Source: CAZUGA01 sp964619885 (lineage in GTDB: Bacteria > Pseudomonadota > Gammaproteobacteria > Methylococcales > UBA1147). Taken from it: a stretch of DNA of 64,000 nucleotides. The notes below the pieces were generated by a model. The model did not search any database. It worked only from the letters and a program-made list of their open reading frames with translations, and was not told the DNA's origin. Shown in pieces: positions 36,123 through 44,518 of the stretch. The DNA lies in NCBI GenBank assembly GCA_964619885.1, contig CAZUGA010000005.1, positions 1 through 64,000 of the forward strand, written 5' to 3'. Each line of letters starts with the position of its first letter. Position 1 is the first letter of the stretch. Made by a program: the position numbers and the translations under genes.

Positions 36123-37449
36123 TTCTCAACCCGACATTTTGAGCCGAAACGAATTCGTAACGTGGTTTAGAGGCTCTTCTCCATACATTCACGCGCATCG
36201 CAAACGAACATTCGTTGTCTTATTTTCTGGCAAAGCCGTCCAAGATAATAATTTTTCAAATTACGTTCACGATTTCGCGCTATTGAATAGTCTCGGTGTT
36301 CGCCTGATTTTAGTCCATGGAATCAGACCACAAATTGAACAACGCCTCTCGGCATTGGGTGCATCATCGAACTATCACAATGGAATCCGAATTACCGATG
36401 GACAATCTTTGCAATGCGTCAAAGAAGCCGCCGGAATCGTTCGAGTTGAATTAGAAGCATTGCTGTCTATGGGCCTCTCAAATTCACCCATGGCTGGCGC
36501 GGAAATTAGGGTTGCGTCGGGTAACTTTATCACCGCAAAACCTTTTGGCGTCATCGACGGAATCGATATGGGTTTTGCCGGTGAAGTCCGCAAAATAGAC
36601 ATCGATGCGCTAAACCAATTGCTCGAACAAGATAAAGTTATAATCATTTCGCCCATCGGCTATTCACCAACCGGTGAAATTTTCAATCTGTGTGCGGACA
36701 ACGTAGCGGCTAATGTGGCGACCGAACTTAAAGCGGATAAATTACTAATTCTATCCGAAAACCAACCACCGCTTACTGCGGACGGCGAATTAGTCCGTCA
36801 ACTGACGACTGACGAAGCCCAAAACATGCTCACCACAGCCGAACATTTAAACCCAAATACGCAGCGCGACATAAGAACCTCTGTTGCCGCATGTAAATCT
36901 GGCGTTGCGCGCACCCATCTGATCCAACGAAAAATTGATGGCGCTATTCTGTTGGAACTTTTTACCCGCGACGGCGTAGGTACGCTTATCAGCTGTGCAC
37001 CATTCGAAGAATTGCGACCCGGCACTTTAAGCGATATTCGTGGAATATTAGATTTGATTGTACCGTTGGAACAAAAAGGCGTTCTGGTTAAAAGATCTAG
37101 AGAATTGTTGGAAACTCAAATTAAATTCTTTAGCGTAATGGAACGTGATGGCTTGATATTGGGTTGTGCCGCCATTCGAACCTTTACAAATGAAACCTCG
37201 GGTGAATTAGCCTGTGTTGCCGTACATCCAACGTATCGGAACGAAGCGCGTGGTAGCCGACTATTAGATCATATCGAAACACAAGCTCGTGATCTCGGTT
37301 TAAAAAAATTGTTCGTACTCACTACGCAGACTACGCATTGGTTTCGAGAACATGGATTCGAAGCGACCACAACCGCCGAATTACCTGATGATCGACAAGC
37401 TTTGTACAATTTTCAAAGGAATTCCAAAGTTCTAGTCAAAACGTTATAA
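36115..37449 (+). CDS. argA: N-acetylglutamate synthase
   Basis: A 444-residue two-domain enzyme: an amino-acid-kinase-like N-terminal domain (residues ~1-290, LVHGIRPQIEQRL) that senses arginine and a C-terminal GNAT domain (~300-440, LACVAVHPTYRNEARGSRLLDHIE). It catalyses the first step of arginine synthesis. Length and fusion match E. coli ArgA. The ATG lies inside the end of argE, eight-base overlap. Feedback by arginine is expected from family knowledge, not visible here. Confidence 0.93.
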   Translation: MADSQPDILSRNEFVTWFRGSSPYIHAHRKRTFVVLFSGKAVQDNNFSNYVHDFALLNSLGVRLILVHGIRPQIEQRLSALGASSNYHNGIRITDGQSLQCVKEAAGIVRVELEALLSMGLSNSPMAGAEIRVASGNFITAKPFGVIDGIDMGFAGEVRKIDIDALNQLLEQDKVIIISPIGYSPTGEIFNLCADNVAANVATELKADKLLILSENQPPLTADGELVRQLTTDEAQNMLTTAEHLNPNTQRDIRTSVAACKSGVARTHLIQRKIDGAILLELFTRDGVGTLISCAPFEELRPGTLSDIRGILDLIVPLEQKGVLVKRSRELLETQIKFFSVMERDGLILGCAAIRTFTNETSGELACVAVHPTYRNEARGSRLLDHIETQARDLGLKKLFVLTTQTTHWFREHGFEATTTAELPDDRQALYNFQRNSKVLVKTL

Positions 37450-37600
37450 TCGCTTGGCCTTAGCTTGTGGCCTTTTAAGTCCGTAATAAGACCGCCGCAA
37501 TTTAGGTAAAGGTATAGAGGTTCATGATTAATTTGATGCGACGAATTCGGCCCAGCTTGCCACATTCGATTGGGCCATCCTTTTGCTGCTACCACAAACA

Positions 37601-38440
37601 ATGAACGACTCATCAACAATCGAGTTTAGTGACGTTTCTAGACAGCGAACAAAAACGCCAGTAAAGCTTATTCAGTTTTCAGATTTACACCTCCTGGCTC
37701 ATCCCAACGATACGTTAATCGGGATCAATACCGAAGAAAGTTTTCTATCAGTCGTCCATTCCGCGGTCGAACGCTGTTGGCCGCCCGATTTAGTCTTATT
37801 AACCGGGGATTTGGCCCAAGATCCAATTCCAAGCACGTACCAAAGACTAAAATCTCATTTGCAAACGCTATCCTCACCCTGTTACTGTCTGCCCGGGAAT
37901 CACGATAAGCCACTGATGGTTGACACATTAAGCAGTAGAAATGTGTCCTGTCAAAATCATATTATGCGAGGAAATTGGCAGATCATCTGTCTGGACAGTA
38001 CTATTCCGAACGCGGAGGGTGGACTGCTTTCGGAGAACACCTTAGACAGGTTAATCAACGATTTAGAGTCAAGCCCAGGAATATATACCTTAATAGCGCT
38101 ACATCATCACCCAATCCCCATCGGGTGTGCCTGGTTAGACACGATGGTTTTGGAAAATGGTGAAAAACTAATCTCTATATTGCACAATTACCCTCAAGTC
38201 AAGGCAGTTCTTTGCGGACATATCCACCAAGAGATGGATTATATCCATCACGATATAAGATTACTTGGGACACCTTCGACGTGTTTCCAGTTCAAACCCA
38301 ACACGCAAGAATTCGCACTAGATGATAAATCAGCTGGATTTAGGACTCTAAACCTTTTTTCTGATGGGTCTATCGAAACTTGGGTCGAACGACTGTTGAA
38401 TTTGCCTGAGGGTTTAAATTTGGCGTCGCCTGGATATTAA
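37601..38440 (+). CDS. cpdA: 3',5'-cAMP phosphodiesterase
   Basis: A calcineurin-like metallophosphoesterase of about 279 residues. Metal ligands appear in FSDLHLL, TGDLAQD, PGNHDK, LHHHP and CGHIHQ, and the internal order matches CpdA, which hydrolyses cAMP. I chose the ATG at 37601; a TTG at 37583 would add six residues without better support. No ribosome binding site is convincing. Convergent with the response-regulator gene, 16 bases apart. Confidence 0.85.
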   Translation: MNDSSTIEFSDVSRQRTKTPVKLIQFSDLHLLAHPNDTLIGINTEESFLSVVHSAVERCWPPDLVLLTGDLAQDPIPSTYQRLKSHLQTLSSPCYCLPGNHDKPLMVDTLSSRNVSCQNHIMRGNWQIICLDSTIPNAEGGLLSENTLDRLINDLESSPGIYTLIALHHHPIPIGCAWLDTMVLENGEKLISILHNYPQVKAVLCGHIHQEMDYIHHDIRLLGTPSTCFQFKPNTQEFALDDKSAGFRTLNLFSDGSIETWVERLLNLPEGLNLASPGY

Positions 38441-38456
38441 TTAATAACAAGTTTAA

Positions 38457-38855
38457 TCAAACTATTACGACGCTAGTTCGTTCTAATAACGTTAAAATCT
38501 TTTGACTGAAGGTCGCTGGTTGAAATGGTTTATTGATATAGTCGTCAACTCCTGCGCTAACTGCTTTCTCAACATGCGATCTGGTTGCATTAGCGGTTAA
38601 CATTAGAAACGGAATCGCTTCCAATTCAGGCGTTTTTTTCATTATTTCGACCAGCTCAAGACCGGTCATTTTCGGCATGTCCCAATCGCAGATTATTAGA
38701 TCAAATTGAGTTTGTTGAACAAGGTCCAATGCGGCTTGACCGTCAGCTGCTTCATCCAGGTCATCGTAACCCATCTTCGATAAACAAGCTTTAATTACAC
38801 TTCGCATCGAAGCCATGTCGTCTACCACGATAATCTTTTTTTGATTAGAATCCAT
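38457..38855 (-). CDS. CheY-like single-domain response regulator
   Basis: A 132-residue stand-alone receiver. Acidic pair D12/D13 in VVDDMASM, phospho-acceptor D57 in CDWDMPKMTG, T88 in MLTAN and K109 in NKPF are all present. The ATG at 38855 is chosen because AAGG precedes it and homology begins there; the frame is open 26 codons further upstream. No output domain and no kinase nearby, so partner is unknown; chemotaxis or pilus twitching (PilG/PilH-like) is possible. Confidence 0.85.
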   Translation of the reverse strand: MDSNQKKIIVVDDMASMRSVIKACLSKMGYDDLDEAADGQAALDLVQQTQFDLIICDWDMPKMTGLELVEIMKKTPELEAIPFLMLTANATRSHVEKAVSAGVDDYINKPFQPATFSQKILTLLERTSVVIV

Positions 38856-38976
38856 ATTACCTTGTATTTTAAAATACGATTTGGTCAAGCATTGATTCAT
38901 TCCTGTTCCCGGCCTAAGTATAATCAATTGCAAACAAACCCCAAGCTAGCTCGGACTGATGGAGAACAAAATCGAA

Positions 38977-39204
38977 TTAAGTAATCGAAACAGAATTGAC
39001 AACCGACCAAGAATGAAATTGATGAACCTGACCTAAAAGACGAACCGAATTACTCTTAAACCCATCCAATACCCTAGCGTTTTGCTCGTCTATTTTTTCC
39101 CAATACCAACGGTCGGTTGCGAAGCGCGCACCCACTTGTATAGCGGAAAATGCCACCCTATCCCGTAGATTGATCTCGGGGTAATTCTCAAACGAAATTT
39201 GCAT
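38977..39204 (-). CDS. Small hypothetical protein, perhaps DUF1488-like
   Basis: A 75-residue frame beginning MQISFENYPEINLRDRVAFSAIQVG. AAAGG seven bases before the ATG is a good ribosome binding site. The opening strand, a V-x-F-x-A-x3-G segment and a helical tail resemble DUF1488, a small proteobacterial family of unknown function, but the match is loose. It stands alone between a receiver gene and fabI. Real gene likely, function unknown. Confidence 0.4.
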   Translation of the reverse strand: MQISFENYPEINLRDRVAFSAIQVGARFATDRWYWEKIDEQNARVLDGFKSNSVRLLGQVHQFHSWSVVNSVSIT

Positions 39205-39479
39205 AATTTAGCCTTTAGTCTGGTTGTTAAATTGAATACCGATACACCGTTGCAATTTACGCTCGGTTCAGCGGTTTTAGTCTAAGTCGGCCAGTCTCAG
39301 GAATAGTTGTTTTCGATTGTCGCTTTTTGTGAACAGCGTCACATTTTTATACCAACTCATAACGCAATTCAGTCCCTAAGAACGACGGTCAGAAATTCTG
39401 GACAAGCGGTCATCGGTCGGAGATACTCCTATCCGATATAATGCACACCAAACAGATAATTCAACACCAGGAGGAAATA

Positions 39480-40262
39480 ATGGGTTTTATGCAAGGCAAA
39501 CGCGTGCTAATTGTTGGCTTAGCAAGCAATCGTTCAATCGCTTGGGGAATCGCCCAAGCTATGTATCGTGAAGGGGCAGAACTCGCGTTTACCTATCAGA
39601 ACGATAAACTCCAAAACCGGGTTATCAAGATGGCTGCGCAATGCGGCTCCGACATCACAGCAGAATGCGACGTCGCCGTAGATGAGCATATAAATCGGGT
39701 ATTCGCCCAACTTGCACAATCATGGGATGGCTTGGATGGCATCGTTCATTCAGTTGCATTCGCCCCCCGCGAAGCTTTGGAAGGAGAATATATTGATGCT
39801 GTTACCAGGGAAAATTTCGCGGCGGCACATGATATAAGCTCCTACAGTTTTGCCGCGCTGGCTAAAGCAGGGAAAAGCATGATGGCCGGCCGTAACGCAG
39901 CGCTGTTGACCTTGAGCTACTTAGGCGCTGAACGCGTCATTCCGAACTATAACGTTATGGGTGTCGCTAAAGCGAGTCTCGAAGCAAATGTCCGATACAT
40001 GGCAAGCTCCCTGGGCCCAGAGGGTATAAGAGTTAATGCTGTCTCTGCGGGCCCAATTAGGACGTTGGCAGCATCCGGAATCAACAATTTCAGACAAATG
40101 TTGAGCAAAGCGGCTAATGCAGCGCCGCTGCGAAAAAACGTAACAATAGAGGAAGTCGGCAATGCCGCGGCATTTTTATGTTCAGATTTGGCGTCCGGTA
40201 TTACCGGAGAAATAACCTATGTAGACGCAGGATACAATATCACGGGTTTTACGCATTCTTAA
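39480..40262 (+). CDS. fabI: Enoyl-ACP reductase (NADH)
   Basis: A 260-residue FabI that reduces enoyl-ACP in fatty acid elongation. The cofactor loop is [17 protein letters not shown]; catalytic Y147, Y157 and K164 are in [18 protein letters not shown], the FabI-type Tyr-x6-Lys arrangement that is the target of triclosan-class inhibitors. The start is fixed by AGGAGG five bases before ATG 39480; the frame is open 13 codons further. An inverted repeat follows the gene. Monocistronic by position. Confidence 0.95.
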   Translation: MGFMQGKRVLIVGLASNRSIAWGIAQAMYREGAELAFTYQNDKLQNRVIKMAAQCGSDITAECDVAVDEHINRVFAQLAQSWDGLDGIVHSVAFAPREALEGEYIDAVTRENFAAAHDISSYSFAALAKAGKSMMAGRNAALLTLSYLGAERVIPNYNVMGVAKASLEANVRYMASSLGPEGIRVNAVSAGPIRTLAASGINNFRQMLSKAANAAPLRKNVTIEEVGNAAAFLCSDLASGITGEITYVDAGYNITGFTHS

Positions 40263-40294
40263 TCTAGCCTGCTAACATACACTTAATCTAATTA

Positions 40295-40334
40295 AAATCC
40301 CGGGAAGCCGAATCACTGGGTTTTTCCGGGATTT
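40295..40334. terminator. Inverted repeat after fabI
   Basis: AAATCCCGG at 40295-40303 pairs with CCGGGATTT at 40326-40334, 22-base loop, no clean T-run. It lies between the convergent fabI and symporter genes and may end transcription in both directions. Confidence 0.5.
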
Positions 40335-40339
40335 ACCCC

Positions 40340-41593
40340 CTATCCTGCTAATATCCCGTCTTCCCCTTCGGACCTGGCGATAATCACCGCGCCGCAAGAA
40401 TCACTAAAAACATTGACCACGGTTCGGCACATATCCAATAGACGATCTACCGCTAAGATTAATCCGATTCCTTCCAAAGGAAGCCCAACCGCAGTCAATA
40501 TCACGCTTATAGCAACCAGACTCGCTGCGGGAATTCCCGCCACTCCAATGGATGTTAACAATGCGGTAAGAACCACGGTAAATTGCTGTACAAAGCCAAA
40601 CTCTATTCCATAGGCCTGGGCGATAAATAGTGCAGCAACGCACTCATACAAAGCCGTGCCATCCATGTTTATAGTCGCCCCCAACGGCACCACAAAACTT
40701 GATGTTCGGTTTGAAGCACCCACATTATTCTCCATGCAATCCAACGTAACAGGTAATGTTGCAGATGACGAACTGGTTGAGAACGCCGTAATAATAGCCG
40801 GCAACATGGCTTTGTAAAGCCGGGACGGCCGAACTTTAGCGAAAATTATCAACAACAGGGGCAAAACGATTAGAAAATGCGCCGCCAATGCCACGAGCAC
40901 CGTAATAAAGAAATAGGCGAGTGGGGTAAATGCCGCTAATCCAGTTGACGATACCACCTTGGCAACTAACCCAAACACACCTATTGGAGCGAATTTCATG
41001 ACCCATTCGGTCATTCTCATCATCACTTCGAATAACGCATTCCAAAAAACGGTCAAAAGCGCACGCTGTTCGGTTTCAATTTTGGTAATGAAAAAACCAA
41101 ATAACAATCCAAAGAAAATCAATCCCAACATCTGTCCACTAGCCGCCGCCGCAATTATATTGGGTGGCACCATACGCAAAAATAATGCGGCAAAATTTCC
41201 GCTATCGTGACTTTCTAACCGTTCCGTTAGTATCTGGCTATCGGCGGTAAAGCCGACAATATCCTTTACTGATTGGCCATTTACCGTTCCGGGCGAAACC
41301 ATGTTGACGAAAAACAAACCTATCAAGATCGACAATAAACTGGTCGCAAGATAATAAGCAACAGTCTTGGAACCGATTCGACCCAATGAACCGTGGCCAC
41401 CAATATTAGCGATCCCACAAATGATTGAAGAAACTATCAGAGGTACGATCAGCATCTTTAACGCATTTAGAAAAAGCCTGCCGACGAAATCGTAGAATTG
41501 GTAGGTTAGAGAGTCAGCATCGGCGCCGTGCGAGAAAATTCCGGCGACTACAGCCAACATCAACGCAATCAGAATCTGCCAGTGCAGCTTCAT
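40340..41593 (-). CDS. Dicarboxylate/amino acid:cation symporter (DAACS)
   Basis: A 417-residue transporter of the GltP/DctA family with about eight transmembrane helices and two re-entrant loops. The serine-rich hairpin AFSTSSSSATLPVT and the ATINMDGTALYE motif are diagnostic. It takes up glutamate, aspartate or C4-dicarboxylates with Na+ or H+; which one cannot be read. Length is normal. Single gene on minus, facing fabI. Confidence 0.9.
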   Translation of the reverse strand: MKLHWQILIALMLAVVAGIFSHGADADSLTYQFYDFVGRLFLNALKMLIVPLIVSSIICGIANIGGHGSLGRIGSKTVAYYLATSLLSILIGLFFVNMVSPGTVNGQSVKDIVGFTADSQILTERLESHDSGNFAALFLRMVPPNIIAAAASGQMLGLIFFGLLFGFFITKIETEQRALLTVFWNALFEVMMRMTEWVMKFAPIGVFGLVAKVVSSTGLAAFTPLAYFFITVLVALAAHFLIVLPLLLIIFAKVRPSRLYKAMLPAIITAFSTSSSSATLPVTLDCMENNVGASNRTSSFVVPLGATINMDGTALYECVAALFIAQAYGIEFGFVQQFTVVLTALLTSIGVAGIPAASLVAISVILTAVGLPLEGIGLILAVDRLLDMCRTVVNVFSDSCGAVIIARSEGEDGILAG

Positions 41594-41758
41594 TTATACC
41601 TTTCGCGTTTGAGAATACATGGTTGGGATGTGCGTAGCTTATCGTATAAATCTAGTTGTAGAATCTAAGAAATAACAAGTTAATTTAAGATTAAGCAAAT
41701 ACCGTCTTCTTAACAAAATGCGTGAAACAAAGTGAACATCATATAGCCTAGTTGCACT

Positions 41759-43645
41759 CTATTCTTCACTTTCTTGAATTATAATTTCCGTGTTATCCCG
41801 CAATTGGGTCAGTAATGCACTAAATTCGGCATTCCCATACTGGCTCGCTAACCATGACGCAGCCAGTTCTCTCTCTTTTTGATAATCCTCTCCTGTACTG
41901 GGATCAGAATCGGTTACCGCCAATAATCGCCCGACAATCTGTTGTCCATCATCCATGGTTACCAGCAACGGAACCGTTTCACCAGGCAGCGGTTTTTTTG
42001 CTTTGAAAAGGGCGTCCTTAAACTGTACAGGAACTTCACTATCACCCCGAGTAATAGATTTTGGACCTTGCGATTCGATCCCATAGGTTGATGCAAGTCC
42101 AGCTAAATCCTGACCTTCTTTCACTTTCTCTAACAATGAGTTTGCCAGCGTTCTAGCCTTTTCTTTGCTGATTTCTATTTGCAGAATTTCGATAATGTCT
42201 TGTTTAACATCAGCTAGAGGCTTATTGGTTGCAGGTATTCGTTGATTGACCCGAAGTACAACAATTTTGTCTGGGGAAACTTCAACCGGCTCACTGTTTT
42301 TTCCACCGAGCACATCGTCGGCGAATGCCGCAGACCTAATTGCCTGACCGGCTGCAATGCCTTCCCCCTGATCTCGCGAAAACAAGTCTGATTGCTTGAT
42401 CGTTAACGTGGTAGTTTCAGCTGCTGGCTCTAAGCTTTCCGGATTTTCGTAGCTAACTTGAGCAAGCCGTTCGCCCGTCTCATAAAACCCGTTTTCAGCC
42501 GTTTGACGCCGGTAGGCTTTTTCCACCTCATCTCTAACCGCCTCGAACGGTTTAATTTCACCGGCTTCTAGTTCCGTTAACTTAACCAAATGATATCCAA
42601 AGGGCGTTTTAACTGGTTCAGAAACCGCGCCCAAACTTAGGTCAAGGGCTGCCTTTTCAAAGGCAGCATCCATATCTGAAAGGTTGATTACACCTAAATC
42701 CCCCCCTTGCTTACCCGATATCGAATCGTCGGACATTTCTTGCGCGACCAACGCGAAATCTTCACCATTATCGATTCTGGTTTTAGCTTGATTAATCTTG
42801 CTTAAAGCTGCGGCTTCGGATTCAGCGGTCACATCGTTCCCAGCCGCCACAAGAATGTGACTCAGCCTCCGCCTGGCCGTCTTGGTGTAAAGGTCCTTCT
42901 GGCCCTCATAAGACGACAACAGCTGTTCCTCGGTGACCTCAATCGTTTTCGCGATATCGTCGACACTCAACTCTATAAAATCTATCGCAACTTGTTCGGG
43001 ATTTTGAAACAGTTCAATATGTTCGGTGTAGTATTTATCAATCAGTTCGTCAGCAATCGAATCACTTATCGTTTCAACGGGAACTATCATATATTCGGCG
43101 CTACGTTCTTGGTCTCTAAGGCGCAGAAAACCGTCAACTTCCGACGGCGTTACAAAACTAGTGCGGGTCACGCCATCGCTAAACTGGCCAATCTCTAAGC
43201 TTCTTCGCAATTGGACAACCAAACCAGACTCACTTATCTGTTGCGCTTTGAGCACGTTACTGAATTTTACTTTGTCGAATTTACCATCAGTTTGGAAATA
43301 GGGGACTTCCTGAATAGCTGAACGAATCTGGGAATCGCTAATGGTATAACCTTGTTCGTCAACTGCTTGGGATAAGACTTCTTCGTCCACAAGGTTCTTG
43401 ATAGCGAGGTTCTTCAGCATCGTCTCATCGACTTGCCCCATACCGCCAATTCTTGCCGCCAGTTGCTGATAGGCACGGACGACATCACGTTGAAAAATTT
43501 CCTTTTCCCCGACGACGACGACCGGTTGTTCCTGGCCGCTGCCGAAATAATTCTGGATACCCCAAAATGCAAAAGGGATGCAAATCATGAGTAAAATGAC
43601 CCACGCAAATACACCTTGTGCGCGATTTCTTATAGACTGTAACAT
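41759..43645 (-). CDS. ppiD: Peptidyl-prolyl isomerase PpiD
   Basis: A 628-residue inner-membrane anchored periplasmic chaperone. An N-terminal transmembrane helix (VFAWVILLMICIPFAFWGI), a SurA-like N-terminal region, a parvulin domain around residues 260-365 (RRLSHILVAAGND, GGDLGVINLSDMDAAFEKAA, PFGYHLVKL) and a C-terminal helical region fit PpiD. It helps outer-membrane protein folding. AAGGT nine bases upstream supports the ATG. It is the downstream neighbour of the tRNA/hupB group on minus, separated by a terminator. Confidence 0.92.
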   Translation of the reverse strand: MLQSIRNRAQGVFAWVILLMICIPFAFWGIQNYFGSGQEQPVVVVGEKEIFQRDVVRAYQQLAARIGGMGQVDETMLKNLAIKNLVDEEVLSQAVDEQGYTISDSQIRSAIQEVPYFQTDGKFDKVKFSNVLKAQQISESGLVVQLRRSLEIGQFSDGVTRTSFVTPSEVDGFLRLRDQERSAEYMIVPVETISDSIADELIDKYYTEHIELFQNPEQVAIDFIELSVDDIAKTIEVTEEQLLSSYEGQKDLYTKTARRRLSHILVAAGNDVTAESEAAALSKINQAKTRIDNGEDFALVAQEMSDDSISGKQGGDLGVINLSDMDAAFEKAALDLSLGAVSEPVKTPFGYHLVKLTELEAGEIKPFEAVRDEVEKAYRRQTAENGFYETGERLAQVSYENPESLEPAAETTTLTIKQSDLFSRDQGEGIAAGQAIRSAAFADDVLGGKNSEPVEVSPDKIVVLRVNQRIPATNKPLADVKQDIIEILQIEISKEKARTLANSLLEKVKEGQDLAGLASTYGIESQGPKSITRGDSEVPVQFKDALFKAKKPLPGETVPLLVTMDDGQQIVGRLLAVTDSDPSTGEDYQKERELAASWLASQYGNAEFSALLTQLRDNTEIIIQESEE

Positions 43646-43713
43646 ACAGTAAAGACCTTAGGTACGATATTAATCCCTAGCGAAAAACTAGCAGGACTAA
43701 GCCAATACGGACA

Positions 43714-43746
43714 CAAAAAAACCCCGAACCAGAAAGCTCGGGGTTT
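43714..43746 (-). terminator. Terminator of the hupB-tRNA unit
   Basis: Read on minus, AAACCCCGA pairs with TCGGGGTTT and is followed directly by a run of T (43714-43720 on plus is A-rich). It closes transcription just after tRNA-Asp and before ppiD. Confidence 0.9.
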
Positions 43747-43756
43747 ATCATTTCTA

Positions 43757-43833
43757 TGGCGGAGTGGACGGGACTCGAACCCGCGACCCCCGGCGTGACA
43801 GGCCGGTATTCTAACCAACTGAACTACCACTCC
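43757..43833 (-). tRNA. tRNA-Asp (GTC)
   Basis: 77 nt including encoded CCA. Acceptor GGAGTGG pairs with CCACTCC, T-arm has GTTCGAGTC and the anticodon GTC is at 43797-43799. Full cloverleaf is readable. Confidence 0.97.
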
Positions 43834-43839
43834 ACAAAC

Positions 43840-43915
43840 TGGTGGGTGCTGAGGGGATCGAACCCCCGACCCTCGCCTTGTAAGGGCGATGCTCTCCCAG
43901 CTGAGCTAAGCACCC
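43840..43915 (-). tRNA. tRNA-Val (TAC)
   Basis: 76 nt including encoded CCA. Acceptor GGGTGCT pairs with AGCACCC, T-loop GTTCGATCC, anticodon TAC at 43880-43882. It begins 14 bases after the hupB stop and six bases before tRNA-Asp. Confidence 0.97.
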
Positions 43916-43929
43916 AGTCATTAAGCCGA

Positions 43930-44202
43930 TCAGTTTACAGCATCTTTCAGTGACTTTCCAGCCTTGAATCCAGGTACTTTAGCCGCTTTAATCGTAATCG
44001 TTTTCCCCGTCTGAGGATTCCGACCTTGCCGTGCCGCTCTCTCTTTTACAGAAAATGTTCCAAAACCAATCAAAGAAACACTATCACCGCTTTTTAGCGC
44101 ATCAGTTATTGCATCAATGAACCCATCCAGCGCCCGCCCTGCGTCAGCTTTTGTCAAACCTGCGGACTCCGCTATTGCATCAGTCAATTCCGCTTTGTTC
44201 AT
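43930..44202 (-). CDS. hupB: DNA-binding protein HU-beta
   Basis: A 90-residue [30 protein letters not shown] is the classical N-terminus; the [21 protein letters not shown] hinge and arm and [20 protein letters not shown] end are intact. It binds and bends DNA as a dimer. GAGGGGG six bases upstream and a strong sigma-70 promoter at 44307-44336 indicate high expression. Between lon and the two tRNA genes, the common gammaproteobacterial order. Confidence 0.97.
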   Translation of the reverse strand: MNKAELTDAIAESAGLTKADAGRALDGFIDAITDALKSGDSVSLIGFGTFSVKERAARQGRNPQTGKTITIKAAKVPGFKAGKSLKDAVN

Positions 44203-44306
44203 TCACTTCCCCCTCTATTATGGTTTGGTTTGCCTAAAATTCGAAAATGGTCCTGAATCGACATCGGCCTCCGTCCATATGGAGCCTCCCGCGAATTCAG
44301 TTCGAA

Positions 44307-44336
44307 TTTATATCAGTTGATAGAAACAGGTGTCAA
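44307..44336 (-). promoter_or_regulatory. Sigma-70 promoter of hupB
   Basis: On minus, a perfect -35 TTGACA (44331-44336) is followed after 18 bases by TATAAA (44307-44312). Start expected near 44300, giving a leader of ~97 bases to hupB. The rest of 44203-44518 shows no gene. Confidence 0.75.
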
Positions 44337-44518
44337 GCTCAACGTTAGATTCCGCGCAAGAATATGAACTACGATTTATCCCAAGCTACTGAAATAACTT
44401 CAAACACGCCCGCTCAACCAACACTGCAAAATAATCGCTCAATTTATGAATAACGGCCATTCGCTCTATTAATATCTTGTTTATCGTCTATAACCATTAA
44501 ATGAATAAACATATTAAC

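Noticed and set aside
43630..43830. 66-residue frame MVVQLVRIPACHAGGRGFESRP on minus
   Set aside because: It reads through tRNA-Asp and the terminator, another well-known tRNA artefact.
43756..43953. 65-residue frame MAEWTGLEPATPGV on plus across the tRNAs
   Set aside because: It is the complement of tRNA-Asp and tRNA-Val; such frames are a well-known annotation artefact.
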